From the NCBI GenBank assembly GCA_019918135.1, contig WBZZ01004010.1, forward strand, positions 96,001-160,000: a stretch of 64,000 nt of DNA. Reading direction: 5' to 3'. A model generated the notes under the pieces. That model worked only from the letters and a program-made list of their open reading frames with translations, was not told the DNA's origin and did no database searches. Shown piece after piece: positions 1 to 12,400 of this stretch. The first letter of the stretch is position 1. Every line of letters starts with the position of its first letter. Source of the DNA: Paulinella micropora (taxonomy: Eukaryota; Cercozoa; Imbricatea; Euglyphida; Paulinellidae). The position numbers and the translations under genes are program-made.

Positions 1-1129
1 CGAGTATTACGTAGTAATATATAACCGGTAACACGGGATTTCCATAAAGCGTGGTACGTGATTGGGTTTACTTGCGCGCAGTAGTAATAAGATAGGTCAT
101 GCAATGATGCGGAGTCGCGGGCCAACCGGAAACGCGGGGGTGCAAAAGGAGCTTGTGCTTACTAATCCGTATTTTTAAGAAACTCTTATTTTTAATAAAA
201 TCCAAAAAAAACCAAGCGTCTTTTCAGGTGCGCCTTGTTCACTTTTTTTCCGCTATCACTCTTTGCTTAGGTTGTGGTAGTAGTAGCGGATGCACCTACC
301 AGGGGAGATGGTCTGTCGGCCCGCGCCCCGGGAGCTGGCTTCTGCCATTTCGGCCAGCTGAGAAAGGTATCGGAGGGCATCAACTGTAGGTACCGCAGCT
401 GCGTGACTAGAGCACCCGCTAGACGAGTCGCGGCGTGGTCGAACGGGACACAGTGGGGCAGTTTTTTGCTCATCATCTTTTCTTGCGCAAGCGCCCAATG
501 TATGCAGAGAAATCCTGCACTCGCGAGATTCGTCGCAAAAAAAATGGCAGAGTTGTCCGGAGGCCCGCACACACAAAAATCTGGCAGAAAGGCATTTTGC
601 CTTTGAGGTTGGAATTGGGCTGAGCGGACGGCGGCGGGCAAAAGAAATTTCACAGTTACATAGAAATTTGACAGCGAAACTAAGTTTTTCTGCCCAGGAA
701 AGGCTCCACGTGCTCGCCGGTTTTGTGCGTCCGGTTTGCATACGGGGGATGGCCGGGGGGAGGGGGGGGGGGTGGGGAGGGGCGCACGGTCGGCACGCGC
801 CGGGGGGGGAGGGGGGGGGGGCAGGTGGTAGCGCTGCCCGCGCCACACGCGCAGTGGGCGGCCGGGGGTCGGGCAGGCCGGAGGCGTGGACCGGCCCGCG
901 CACCCCCCCCCCCCCCCTGGCCTGTGGCACCGCGCGTGTCTGGAGGGGCCCGGGGGGTGGGGGGTTGGCACGGGCCGCGCCGCGTGTGCGCCGGGTGCAC
1001 CGAGCGCGGTCCACGTGCGGGGGCGGGGGCGCGTCCCCCCCCCCCCCCCCCTGGAACGTGCGCGTGCTGGCTAGTACGCGACCGGCGCTCCACTCGCCGC
1101 TCCCAAAAACCAAGTACCTGGCTATCCAG
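1..1129. other. No supportable gene; upstream region with long G/C tracts
   Basis: This stretch lies outside the duplicated unit. Open frames cross it on both strands, but they are low-complexity Pro/Gly/Arg/Ala translations of the G and C runs (about 755-850 and 900-1050) and do not look like proteins. The first 250 bases are of ordinary composition. The most plausible role is the 5' flank or promoter of the RING gene that starts at 1130, but I recognise no element. Confidence 0.5.
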
Positions 1130-3317
1130 ATGAGCCAAGCGACCTCGTCATCTCGTCACGCTGCTGCCGAGCCGGTCAACCCCGCAGAACTATTGCTCTG
1201 GCTCAGGCGTGGGCCCGACGGCTTCGAAACACGCTTCCGCGACCTAGTGCGCCGCACCACCCCCAGTGTCCTCCGCTACGTGTTCCAGAGCCGGTGCCTG
1301 TTTGGAGCCGGCCCCTCGTCCTGGTCACGCCTGGCTGACCTGTGCCTGCAAGAGAACCGGCCTCTAGCGGCAGCGGAGTGCTACGAAAGCGCCGAATGGG
1401 AAGCGCACGATTGCGCGCAGTCCTTGTCCTCGTGTGCAGCCGGTGTTTATCTGCCGTGTGGTGCGCACACACTAGCCGGCGGATTCTACGACTTGTGGCA
1501 AAAACAGGCAAGTCGGTGTCTGCTGGGGCCGGCCGCGGCCGACGACGCCAAGCCCGCGCTGCAGGCACTATGGGATTGCTACCAGTGGCTCGCGGCGGGC
1601 GCCGTCCGGCCCTCAACCTTCCCCGCCGAAGCACTGCAGGACCTGGGGACTGTTTGACCCGGCGGTGCTCGGCCGCGTGAGTGCACGCGTAGCGCTGGCC
1701 TGCCTGCCTGAGCGGTCCAAAACCGCGCCCGCCCTGGCCTTTGCACTGGAGTGGCTGGGGTGGCTGCGGGTCCTCGCCACTGTCTGGGGGCGGCTGCGGC
1801 AGCTGGCGCAGTACGCCAAGCCCGGAGCCTTGTGGCGGGTAGTGAGACGTTTGCAGGAGCTTAGCGCCGAGCAGCGGCGAAAGGCGTCGGCGGCGTTCGG
1901 GCCAGAGCTCTTGGTATGCGACCTCGCGCACGAGCTCGGACTGCGGCCGGAGACTGGTGTTTGTCCGGTGCTTACAAGCAACGTGGCGTTGTTCCTCTGG
2001 GCAGGGCTGCTGTTGCTAGGGCAGGAGGACCTGGTGCGGCAGCTGGCGGAAGCGGCGGAAGTGTTCAACCCGGCGCAGGCCATGAGCTCGCTACTGCTTG
2101 CCTGGCCCCGTGCCGCCCTGGCCGTGGAGTCTCCGTTCTTACTAGACTATTTCCTGCAATCGACGCCCGACCTGCAGCAGCACGGTCCCGGCCTGGCGGA
2201 AATGTTGTGCACAGTGTGTGTGATTGCCTGGAAACCCAGGGGCTCATCCTTTGACCTCCGTCCCAAGCTCCTGCCCGTGCTGCATTGCCTGGCGCAAGTT
2301 CTCTTGGCCCACGGAGCTCAGCCCCCGGAGAAATGGGCAAGGCGGGACCCGGAGGTAGACGAGGCCCTGCTTAGCTAGGGGCCAGGGCCTACACTCACCA
2401 GCGGCTACGCTAAGCTATCTAAGCAGGCAGGACAGGCTGGCCTGGCAGCTGCAGACGACCGGGCCGCAGCCTGAGCGCATCGCCCCCCTGCAGCGGTTCT
2501 TCTTGGACTCGCGAGAAACGCTGACGCAGCTGCGGGCCGATGAACAGAGCGTTAGCAGCCGCCTCCGACGCACACAGCAAGAGTTGGATCGGACGGAGCA
2601 GGAGCTCGCTACCAAGACGGAGGACCTGGCCCGGGCCTCTAGCCGGCCCACTACGCAGCAGGCCACTGTACGCAAGTGCCTCCAGGAGCTGGCCACTGTG
2701 CGCCAGGACATGCGCACACAGGCCGACAGGCTACGCTCAGGACAAAAAGCGCGGAAGAAAATCCACCACGTCATCGAGTCGGCACGGGCAGTGCGCCAAG
2801 ATCTGGGGCGCAGCAACAGCAGCTGCGTTCGGGCGAGGCGGCGCTAGCGCAGGTACGGGCGTCCGCGGACGAGATGCGGACGGTCCTGGAAGGGCTCCGC
2901 CGGGAGAGAGACGACCTGTCATCCCAGGTGGCGGCGGCCGGTGCTCGGCTGGCAGCGGCACGGAAGGAGGAGCCGAAGGCGGGGCCAGAGGCGGACACGT
3001 CCGTCCAGAGCGCCGGCGCTGCGTTGCGGCTGCTGTCCCGCCTCCGGACCGACCGCTGGCCGGATGCGGATGACGTCGGGGCCGTGGGCTCGCTGCGGCT
3101 CGGGCTGGCTCAGCTGCTGGCTCAGGTCTCGGACATGGAACGCAAGCTCTGGCTGCCTTCGTACGTGGTGTGCCTAGAGGAGCCGGGGCGGGAGACGGGG
3201 CCGCTCGTCGTGTTTGTACCGTGCGGCCAGCTGTGCGTGTGCCGGGACTGTGCCCAGGGGTTGAAGCTGTGTCCCTGCTGCCGCGTGGCCATACAAGGGA
3301 GCCTGAAGCCGTGCTGA
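1130..3317 (+). pseudogene. Coiled-coil protein with degenerate IAP-type C-terminal RING (frameshifted)
   Basis: A protein of about 730 residues is spread over three frames: 1130 to about 1650, about 1655-2378, about 2380-2810, and about 2810-3317. Two of the breaks sit in CTGGGG runs near 1648 and 2808. The ATG at 1130 starts MSQATSSS. The first ~400 residues are helical and unrecognised. The middle is Glu/Gln/Arg-rich coiled coil (LRADEQ, RTQQELDRTEQEL). The last ~45 residues form a RING like that of IAP-family E3 ligases: FVPCG, CRDCA and CPCCR. The first zinc pair has lost one ligand (YVVC instead of CxxC) and the His is Gln (PCGQ), so E3 activity is doubtful. The frame breaks could be sequencing errors, decay or real frameshifting. 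Only the last 112 bases recur in copy 2. Confidence 0.6.
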
Positions 3318-3837
3318 GGGTTCCCACCGACCGACCAGTGGGGGCTGGCCAAGGGGTTGCAGGCAGAGCCGGCCGGCGTTGTAGACAGAGAGAGAGAGGA
3401 ATGGTCTCTTTTTGTAGCCTTTTAAAAAAATATCTTGTTCCCTTGGCATACGACGACCCGACTCCCTACTTGCAGCCGGGACCGGACAGCACACCTGGCG
3501 TGTTTTTGTGTACTTGTCAGTGTCTGCACGGGGGCAGGGCTTCCGCAGGGCAGCCGCTAGAGTGTTAGCTTTTTAAGCAGCCGGGCTAACCTTGACTACC
3601 CGCAAGCTGCGCCGGTAGATCTCACGTGGGGACAAGCCCTCTGTGGACTCCGGCGTCGTGCCTAGCTGCCTGACACATGTACCGGCGCGCCCGTGCACTG
3701 TCTGTGTCCGGGGCTAGGTTCCAAACGGTCGTGTGTTAGTCGTGTGGTAAGATTATTATACCTGAGGGGTCGCTGTGGACCAGAGGAAGGACAAAGGGGT
3801 GGGTGTCATCTCCACTCTCGGCACGGGGAAGGGGTGC
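3318..3837. other. No gene; 3' flank of the RING gene
   Basis: No convincing ORF. A T-rich/A-rich patch at about 3407-3432 could belong to a 3' UTR. Nothing else is recognised before the G-rich minisatellite. Confidence 0.4.
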
Positions 3838-4325
3838 TCATTTTCGCTCTCCGGGGGGGGCTCATTTTCACTCTCGGGGGGGCTCATTTTCACTCTCGGG
3901 GGGAGGGGGTGGGCCCCCGCACCCGGGGTGGGCCCCCGCGGGGGCCGAGTAGTGCCTGCGATCGACAGAAGGGGGGGGCTTGTCTCGCCCACGCTTAGTT
4001 TCCGGGAATCCCGCCGATAAACGCCGGGCGCGGCCGGGAGGGGGGCCGGGGGGGGCTCATTTTCACTCTCGGGGGGAGGGGGTGGCGCCCGATCTCCCGC
4101 ACCCGGGGTGGGCCCCCCGCGGGGGCCGAGTAGTGCCTGCGATCAATAGAGGGGGGGGGGGGGCTTGTCTCGCCCACTCTTAGTTTCCGAGAACCCTGCC
4201 GGTAAACGCCGGGCGCGGCTGAGAGGGGGGGTTGAGGGGGGCTCATTTTCACCCTCGGGGGGGGGGGGCTCATTCTCATTCTCGGGGGGGGGGGCTCATT
4301 TTCACTCTCGGGGGGGGGGGGGGAA
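3838..4325 (+). repeat. G-tract minisatellite (CTCATTTTCACTCTCGG units) with two ~170-190-bp repeats
   Basis: The motif CTCATTTTCACTCTCGG and close variants occur at about 3838, 3862, 3884, 4052, 4240, 4268 and 4292, each followed by 6-14 consecutive G. Between them lies a longer unit, about 3884-4051 and 4052-4240. It contains CCGCGGGGGCC, GAGTAGTGCCTGCGATC, and a GCTTGTCTCGCCCAC...TTAGTTTCC segment. The G-runs vary in length between the two unit copies. Function is unknown. The spaced G-runs could form G-quadruplexes. Confidence 0.8.
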
Positions 4326-4614
4326 GACCCCCGGGCGCGCCGCGCCAGCAAGTGCTCCGTGCGTGTACAGAAGGGGAGTGGTCAGCGTGTCCCTTGCAGC
4401 GGTCCCCCCCTCTACCCCGTGCCCCAGCACGCGCCCCTTGCAGCAGTTATTCCTCCCGGACGCGGGGAGAGGGCGCGCGCTCCGCTGTCCCGTGGAACGT
4501 GCGGGCATGCTCCCCGCCCCCTGTGGGGGGGTGGGGGGGTGGGGGGGCGCCGGGGAATGTCCGAGACTGCCGGCGCATCCTGGCCTAAGCCAGAATCCCC
4601 CCCTCTCGGTCACG

Positions 4615-6091
4615 ATGCTGCCTGCCACCAAGAAGGCCCTCCCTGACCCGGCGCTGCGCCCGCTGTACTGTGACGTGACGGGCATCTGGCCCGAGCCCGG
4701 CCGTGGCGGTGCTGGCGGCTGGTCCGCCGACCTCATCGGCCGCCACGACTGCGTCAAGGGCGCCAAATTGCGCATCCATTTCGGCCCGCCCACGCCGCCA
4801 GCCCCGCAGGGCCCCGACAACCACGCCCTCCGCGGCCTTGGGCCCGACGAACTCCGCGCCCTGGCCGCCCGTCTGCTCAGCCACTGCGTTCCGGCGCTCC
4901 GCCGCGCACTGCCGTCACTCGACCAAGTCGTCAGTTGGTTGCAGTCTGCGCAGGAAGCACACACGACGTTCGTGGGGCAGGGCCACCACGTTGAGGTCCT
5001 CGACCTCGGCGCCTCCACCAACGACCTGCACACGCGCGTCGAGCAGCCCGAGGCCCGCCTGCTGGGCCAGCGCCTCACGCCGGCCGAATTCAACAGCCGC
5101 TTCCGCGCCAAGCCCTGCAGCAGCGAACACGCCCGCCACAAGACCCTCGCCCTCTTCCCCTCGCGCTGGCAGCAGCTGCCGCCGCGGCCGACGCTCACGC
5201 CCGCGCAGGTCCGCGCCCAAGGCCTTGTGTCCATCGGCGCCGGCCAGGAATATTATGAGCTCGGTGCCTTTGGCGCCGCCGTCGCGCTGGACTTTGTGCC
5301 ACCGGCCGCGGGACCAGCCGAGCCCGAACTCGCGGTCCTGGGCGCCGAGCACGACTACCGGGCGGCCCTCGCGCTGGCCCGCCAGGCGCCCGCCACCGAC
5401 GCCGGCGCCCACGATTTCCGCCGCGGCTGCCGCCTCTACCGCCGTCGCTTCCGCGCCGCGCCCGAGGGCGTCCCGCTCCAGGACCTGTCCCCCGGCTACC
5501 TCAAGTCGCTGCTGCAAAAACTGATACGGTACGGCTCGGCGCACCCCAGCACCGAGGTGCCCGAGTGGAAGCACTCGGCGGCGCTGCTGCTGCGCTGGGC
5601 AGGCTTCGCTGTCGACTGGCTACGCGCCGGCCGCAGCTTCCAGTGCCACACCGGGGGTCGCCTCCCGCCGCTCCCGCCGCCCGACGACGACCCGGCCGCC
5701 GAGACCGGTTGGCGGCGTGCGTCGCGCCTGCTGGACCGGCTGGGGGCCATGCCCTTCGATCTCCAGCTCTGCGCAGCCAGGCGTCCGCGCCGCCGCCCAG
5801 CATGCGCGAGCGCTGCCTGCCCGCCAGCGCGTGGCCCATGCCGCCCTGGCACTGTTTGGACCACCACTGCTGCAGCACCCTGCCGCTGCTGCTGCCGGCC
5901 AAGGCCGGCGGTGGTGAGTGGCTGCCCGGCCGCTGGAGCACGCGCTGGAGCGCCTGTTCGCACACGTCACGGGCACGAACGGCCGCGTGCCGGGCCGCGC
6001 GCTGGACCCCGCCAGCCCCTTTGTCCGCGCCGTGCGCGACGCCCAGATCTTCGTGCTCGCCTCGCTGCGCCGCGGCGGGCCCGGAGGGCTG
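4615..6091 (+). pseudogene. 5' part of a GC-rich SF2/SNF2-like helicase gene, split by the copia element
   Basis: The ATG at 4615 opens a GC-rich frame that reads like protein to about 5770 (VPEWKHSAALLLRWAGFAVD). Coding character then moves to other frames, clearest from 5918 to 6091 (ALERLFAHVTG, FVRAVRDAQIFVLASL). At least two one-base shifts are therefore present. The frame ends at GGCTG (6087-6091), the target-site duplication of the copia insertion. The same gene resumes at 14441 with the helicase core, so this is taken as its roughly 490-residue N-terminal region. No domain is recognised here. Joining it to the helicase rests on the clean TSD and matching composition, and is an inference. 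Confidence 0.55.
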
Positions 6092-6490
6092 AGTAAGTAC
6101 ACTAGTACTAGACATTAGTCTCCTGATACTTGAATAATCGTTTGCGCTGAGGCACTTTGATCAAAGGTTGAAGGAACAATAATGAATTTAATCAATGGTT
6201 AGAAACCAATGACTGAAACTCAATCTAATTTGCCATATATTTATAGTGAAATAAATACCACAAATTTATATACTGATCTTGTGGTCAGAAATTCAAGTGA
6301 TGATTCAGTATGGGCCAATCTATACTAACTGGCAACTAATTGTGAATAACGGTAATGTCAACGTAACGAATAATAATTATGATACGAAATATGAAAATGG
6401 TAATGAATATGATCCGGTCAAATATAAATGTTATGTCGTGAAATTGACCATAAAAGGTAACAATATATTTAGTAAATATTATTTCTTACT
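6092..6490 (-). repeat. 3' LTR of copia element
   Basis: 399 bp, AT-rich, about 97-99% identical to 14040-14435 by eye. Differences include a 3-bp insertion near its right end (element sense) and a few substitutions. An open frame of about 75 codons on the plus strand inside the LTR is antisense to the element and is not considered a gene. Confidence 0.93.
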
Positions 6491-6500
6491 CTCCCCCTCG
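6491..6500 (-). other. Polypurine tract
   Basis: In element orientation the bases directly before the 3' LTR read CGAGGGGGAG, a typical plus-strand primer site. This fixes the LTR edge and supports the AG...CT termini. Confidence 0.75.
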
Positions 6501-6731
6501 GCATAACATATATGTATATGCATATTATCTTAAGTTACTAACATGATTGGCCATATGAAACTATATGTAAACTAGCGATTCATGATGATGAAGTATGATA
6601 CATGTTAATGTTGTATTAACACTAAAAATGAAAAAAAATAATTCGTAAGCATCAAAGGATGCAGGTCCTTGCAGCGGTGTAGCAAGTCTGTTGAATAAAT
6701 TCATCCTAAGTGTCTGTAAAAGCTAGAGGCA
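6501..6731 (-). other. Copia 3' untranslated region
   Basis: AT-rich non-coding stretch between the pol stop codon (TAA at 6734-6732) and the polypurine tract. No ORF or other element is recognised. Confidence 0.6.
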
Positions 6732-9482
6732 TTAAACCTCAAACTGCGGTAAAGCGTCCTTGAGCAACACCGTAAACTGTGCGACTAGTTCCAAGAAACA
6801 TGGCGTCGGTAGTGACTTCGTCAGCATGTCCGCCAGATTGTCCTTCGTCGAAACGTGTCGTGCGATCACTTCGCCAGTCCGTACTCGTTCTACCACGTAA
6901 TGGTGTTTGAATGCTAAGTGGCGTGTGCGATCAGTGGCCATGCCGTTCGTTGCGTTCAGGACCGCCCCCCAGTTGTCGTTATTGATAGTTGATGGCGTCG
7001 GCAACGGAATTCCAACGTCCTTGCACATATGCAATATCGCGATTGCTGTTCGGCATGTCGTTGAGTTGGCGATCGTTTCAGCATCCTGAGTCGATAGTGC
7101 GACTGTGGGTTGGCGCTTCGAACTCCATGCGATGGGCCCAGTCGTCATGTGCAGTTGGCCGGTTCTTGATCGTCGCGTGTACTCACATGCGCCCAAGTTG
7201 GCATCGGAATACGATATAAGCTCGAAGCTGCGGGTCCGAAATGGGAAGAAAATCCCTCTAGGTGTTCGCAGAAATCTGAGGATGCGAGCTATTGCTGAGT
7301 ACGCCACGTCAGGCTTCTTTGATGCGAGTACCACCGCGTGGTTGACCGCGTAGGTGATGGCCGGTTGAGTCTGAGTCGCAGGCCAGAAAAGGGCGCCAAG
7401 CAAGCGAGGGAGCGAGAAACGCCGAAGCATAGCTTCTTTGCTGGCTGGGGGAGGGTCAGTCGTCGCAGTAGGGGTAGCGACTGGCTTGGCTTCTTGGAAG
7501 TTGAAATCCCTAAGCATGCCCTTAATGTATTCATGCTGATGTATGACTATGCCCTCTGAAGTCCTAACAAACTGCAAGCCACAAAATGTTTTGACTTGTC
7601 CTAGGTCCTTCACTCTAAATGAATGTTTCAGTTTGGTGAACAGGGCATTGTGCTCGTCTTTGGTATTATGAAACACTAGCAAGTCATCAGTGCGAAGGAG
7701 TAGATAGGGGGGTAGTTTCTGTCTGCCTGTGACTGAAGGTAGGAAGAAAATGCATGGGTCTAATGTTGACTGTTTATATCCTATACTTCTCACATTAGTA
7801 GACACATGGTCAAACCACCTTCGCCCTGCCTGGGGGGTTCCGTACAGTGCTTTCTTCAACAATAGAATCATTGAAGGGTCGCTTTTGTTTTCGTACACCT
7901 TAGGCGGAAAGGCGAAGGCAATGTCCTTCATATCTGCATGGGAATAGGCTTGTGAAAAGTCGAGGTGAGAGATCATGAGGTCATTGAATGCAGCATAAGA
8001 TACTAGTAGCAAAAGAAACATTGGTTGGGCGGTGGGGCAAGAGCATTCATATGGATTGTAATGAATGTATTCTTTCATCCTATTTCCTAAAGCTACTAGT
8101 CGCGATTTGTATTTCTCCTGACCTATAGACTCATCTGTCTTTATGGCATCAACAAATGTTGTATGGACAGGAGGTACATTCGCTGTTATTGCTGCGGCTC
8201 GAGGTACCCATTGCAGTGCTTTGCATTCGAACAAACCTTGTAACTCGGCTAGTTGAGCAGCATGTACCTGAGGGTGCGACTTTATGGTTTTCTGTGGGAT
8301 ATGTAACACTCTTGTGAACAAACAATAGCTGTCCTGTCCTAAGGCCTCCTCTTCCTTCTCCTCAAACTCATGAGCAACAATAATGTGTGCGGTATGAGTG
8401 GGGTGGTTTGCTGGTGTTTGTTTCCTAAGCCTTGGCCCAGCAACTATGTTTGTTGAAGTTATTGCAGCACCATCCCATGTTTGTGGTATGCCCTTGTTAC
8501 TACTCCATCTATCTGGTAGAGGGAATTGTGGTGCAGATGAGGAGTGTTGGGCTGGGTTTGATGTTGCTCTGTTGTGTTGTGTCGTTTGCCGAGGTGCTGT
8601 GTTCGTCTTTTTCTCTTGTGCAACCGTTGTTGCTGGAGTGGGAGCAAATGCATTTGGTGGGGGATGGAGTGAGCCAAAATATGGGCTTGGTTGCACGTAA
8701 AGATTTGAAGTGGCCTTGGTGGTGTGTGGGGTTGTCGTGTCATCGTCCAGTGTGTCGAGTGTGTTTTGTGAGGAATGTGGCAGTTGGTTTGTTGGCCACC
8801 AGCCACTGGGTGTGTTGGAGTCCTGAAATTGTGGCAGTTGGTCCTCGTTTTTCCACTCGACTGACTGGGTAGATGGTATGCTAGTGATAGGAGGCGAGGT
8901 GGAGGATGTTATGTTGTGCGACACTAGTAGTGGTTGCCAAGGTCGTGCAGGTATTTTGCATGTGTAGCCACGAGTCATTGTATCGAAACGAACATTACGT
9001 TTTTCTACTGTGGCTGTCTGTTTGGTGTCGTGAATGAGGATTTTATAGACTCGACGAAATATGTTGTAGCCAATGAGAGTACCTGGCACGGCGACAGGCT
9101 GTGCTTTCGTCGTTTCCATTTTCACCCAGGCGAGGCATCCGAAAGGTTGCACGAACGATTGCACAGGTTTTCGGCCCATAAGCAATTCCCAAGGGGATTT
9201 GCCTTTGTCCTTACCTCTGCAAAGGGGCGTGACCATTCGTATGGCTAGTGTCGCTATATGTGTGTCCTCCCAAAATGTGTTAGGCAGGCCTGCATCTAAC
9301 TGTGCTGCTAGTGCGCGTGTGTCGTCTGTCCTATTCATTCTTTCAGCAAAGGGGTTCATGTTAGGCTCGTTACGTGTGGTGGTTTTGAGGATGATGCCGT
9401 GTTTGTCTGTATAGTCTTTTAGTACTTTAGAGACAAACTCGCCATCTGCTCTTATCTGCTTTAGTTTGTTGCCTGACTGTCG
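6732..9482 (-). pseudogene. copia pol, 3' part: integrase end, reverse transcriptase, RNase H
   Basis: This continues the gag-pol frame directly after the in-frame TAA at 9485-9483. Integrase follows: RADGEFVS carries the second catalytic Asp and NPFAERMNRT the Glu. A Pro/Thr/Gln-rich linker leads to reverse transcriptase (LDFSQAYSHADM near 7960, KALYGTPQAGRRW, then LLLRTDDLLVF near 7690). RNase H comes last (SYSDANLGACEYTRRSRTG, WSSKRQ, HVSTKDNLADMLTKSL). The polymerase box reads RTDD where copia elements normally have YVDD. The two Asp remain but the Tyr is gone. The frame is otherwise open to the TAA at 6734-6732. Confidence 0.9.
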
Positions 9483-12400
9483 TTAAAAGAAAGCAAATAT
9501 GCGTGTTAAATGTGGCATGTAAAGCTTAGCTTCGCGGGTAGGTGTGTAGAGGTCACAAGCAAACTTAGAGCGAGAACATGTCACTCCCCCTCTGTAGTAG
9601 TTACCGTATCTTGACATTACGGGGAATGGGCCGCTGAAATCTATGTTGAGTGCTTCACCTTGCTTATATTCTAGGTCTAGATAGTTACCTCTGTACATAG
9701 GGGGTTTGTTAGGTTTGCCCCGATTGCATCCATGACATGCACGTACCAGACGCATCCAATCTTTGCCAGCGATGCGTCTGCCTACGCTCTTTGCAAACTC
9801 GTTCATTATGAGTGGGTTTGCATGCATCAGAGCTCTGTGTAGGATCATTGGATCGTACGGTGCATGTGATGGGAGAGGATTGACTGACCATAATGCAAGG
9901 TCTGGTAGGTTGTCGATGGTTGCAGCCAGTGACAGTTGTTCTCTCTGCTTGTACCTGTATGGTATATATCTTTGATGAGGGTCAAGTGGTGTCATTCCTG
10001 GCTTATCTAACTCGTATAGCAAGTGTGAATTGAGCCTCCCCCTTGCTAGTATGTTCTTCTTGTCAAGTGTTATGGGCTTGTCATAGATGAATACTTGACC
10101 ATTTTGATGGATGATTGTTTTGTGCATGTCATGGTCAAGGCGTGGGGTGGGAACAAGGTTGAATGGTAATGACGGTGATATAAGTGAGTTGGGAAATGAC
10201 TGTTTAACCGATTGACCATAACCATTGAGCCACGTCGGAGTGGCAGTAGCCCGCGTCCTCACCGGAAGCGGCTTACCAGATATGTTATTGAGGAAAGCCG
10301 GTTTCTCTTCGCGGATAGACTTGGGGTCGATAGGTGCCTTCTCATGGAATAGCCATCGGTTGCATGCGCTGTCGACCACGTCAGGGGGATTGCCGTCGGC
10401 CATTAGCACATAGTTGACCATAGGGCGCTTGAGCTCTGCCCGTTCTAAGTCCATTGTCTCCTGCATCCATCTGTTGTATTCGTCCATGTTCTTGAACTCC
10501 AAATATTCCAGCTCTGGATGCCTGTTGACGTAGTATTGCCACTCGCGTACGTTGGCGAAGTCCAGGGCGGGTGGGTAGAGATAGTTCTCATGTTCAGGGT
10601 CGTCGAGCTCCGGGTCGTCGATGTCGTTAGTTGCATCTTCGTCAGGGGTGGTTGCTACGTCTGTGGTATCTTCTTTCGGGTCCCTTATTGCTTCTAATTC
10701 GTCAAATACGTCTGCCATTAACACGAATTCGAATGTGTGTGAGTAGTCATGACGTCGTAGGCGTTCGCGTAGTTCTTCAGCTTCCACACGTCCGGCAGGT
10801 GGGTAATAGTTGAGCGGTGGTCTCACGTTGTCGTTGAACAGTGGTTCTATTTCAGGTGTGTATGGTGCTGGAGGCGGTGAACGCTTCACATCGGACGGCG
10901 TGTCGGGTATGTTGAGTATGCGTTTCAGTTGCTTCTCCAGTTGTTCTCGCCATCTCTCGCCTGCTGCACCTACACCGTAGGGTTCGTGCTGTTCTTGTCC
11001 GGTCTCATCTGTTCCGCTTGGAGGTGGTGGGAGCATAGTCCATGGTGGGTCCGTCTCGTTGATTGTATACGCTTCGTCGAAGTTGGGTATGTCCGGCGTG
11101 GTAGCGGCGAGCGCAGCTAAGTTCGCATTCGGTGTCGAAGAGGTCACCTCGTAGTCTTCTTCGTTTTCCGTGAAGTTAAGGTGGGCGTGTGATTGTGCCA
11201 TTGTGGCCGTCCTGGGGTCCACACGTCTCCCCCTCGTCGTAAATTCATCTAGGCTCATCGCCATATCTACCATTGTGGGTGTGTCTATGACCAGTGGTGC
11301 GTGTGGTCCACCTTCACGGTAACGTAACAGATGTTGAAATGCGAGGTCGCCTAGCTCGGGCTGGTCCGTTGGTATGCCGAGTAGATCGTATCTCGTTCCC
11401 CTTTCTCGAAGTCGGTTGATGAGTGGGTGCCGCTTGGCCATGTTGCAGAACTCTTTGTGTGCCGGCCAATCGGTCCTCTGATGATCGGTGTTGCAGTAGT
11501 AGACGAGTTGACATCCGCTGCAACGCTTCAGTTTCCCTTCTTGGTTGCCGCAGTAGGTGCAATCCCATCTAATGCTGCCGCGTCTGGTTTCGCGTATAGT
11601 CTTGCAGTCGACGCAGTCTGGTTTGGTTAGTGCCCAGTTCTCCGGGAGTAGTCGGAAGTCCTTCACGATGCTCCAGTAGGCCAGCTCATCGGTGGTAGGG
11701 TGACGAAAGCAATGGTGTGCATCTGTCCAAGCGAAGGTGTATCGTCGTTCTGTTGGCTGCGAAACTCCAGGTACACGTCTGTATTGCACTGGTTGGCCGT
11801 AGGGTAATGCTTCGATGGCTTGTATGCGACTTATTGCGTCCTTGTTGTCCGTAGATGCATTTGCTGAAGTCGTCGTCGGGGCCAACGGGGTAAAGCACTC
11901 GGTCTGCAGGTTCGGTGGGATAGGTACCGTGAAACTTGAAATGGGCGATTCCTCATTGTATGCCATTGACGGGGTAGGCGGTGTTTCGCTCATCGAGGTG
12001 TCCTCTGCTCTGGTTGAACTCAACTGTCGCTGTCGATGTTCTCCGATGGGCGTTGAGGTAGGTTGCTCTTCTTGACGGTCTTGCTCTGATGTCGTCCTGT
12101 CTTCCGGTGCAGGTGAGCTCATAAAGCTCTGTGTTGGCACTCGCGGGGATTGTGTAGTTGTTTCCGGCGGTTGTTGCGGTGAACTACCTGGTTCACGTCG
12201 TGCTCGTCTCGGGCATCTTGTCCGCAGTACGATGTGCTCAATACCTGTTGAGCCGGGCGCGTCTTGAACTAGCAGCGATGGTAACATCCACGGATCCGTT
12301 ATTGGAAGGAAATAGTTGAGGGGTGTTCCAAGGGGGCACCAAGGTCGCGGCCAATGGGCAGGTGGGACAGGGAATCCTTGTGGGATCGCTCGAAATGCGT

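Noticed and set aside
256..1113. Minus-strand 285-codon and overlapping frames at the left end
   Set aside because: Pro/Arg/Gly-rich products of G/C tracts with no domain, overlapping in five frames.
4302..5963. Long minus-strand frames opposite the helicase 5' part
   Set aside because: Shadows caused by GC-rich codon bias. The plus strand has the coherent protein and matching downstream motifs.
6279..6506. 75-codon frame within the LTR
   Set aside because: Antisense to the element, non-ATG start, no features.
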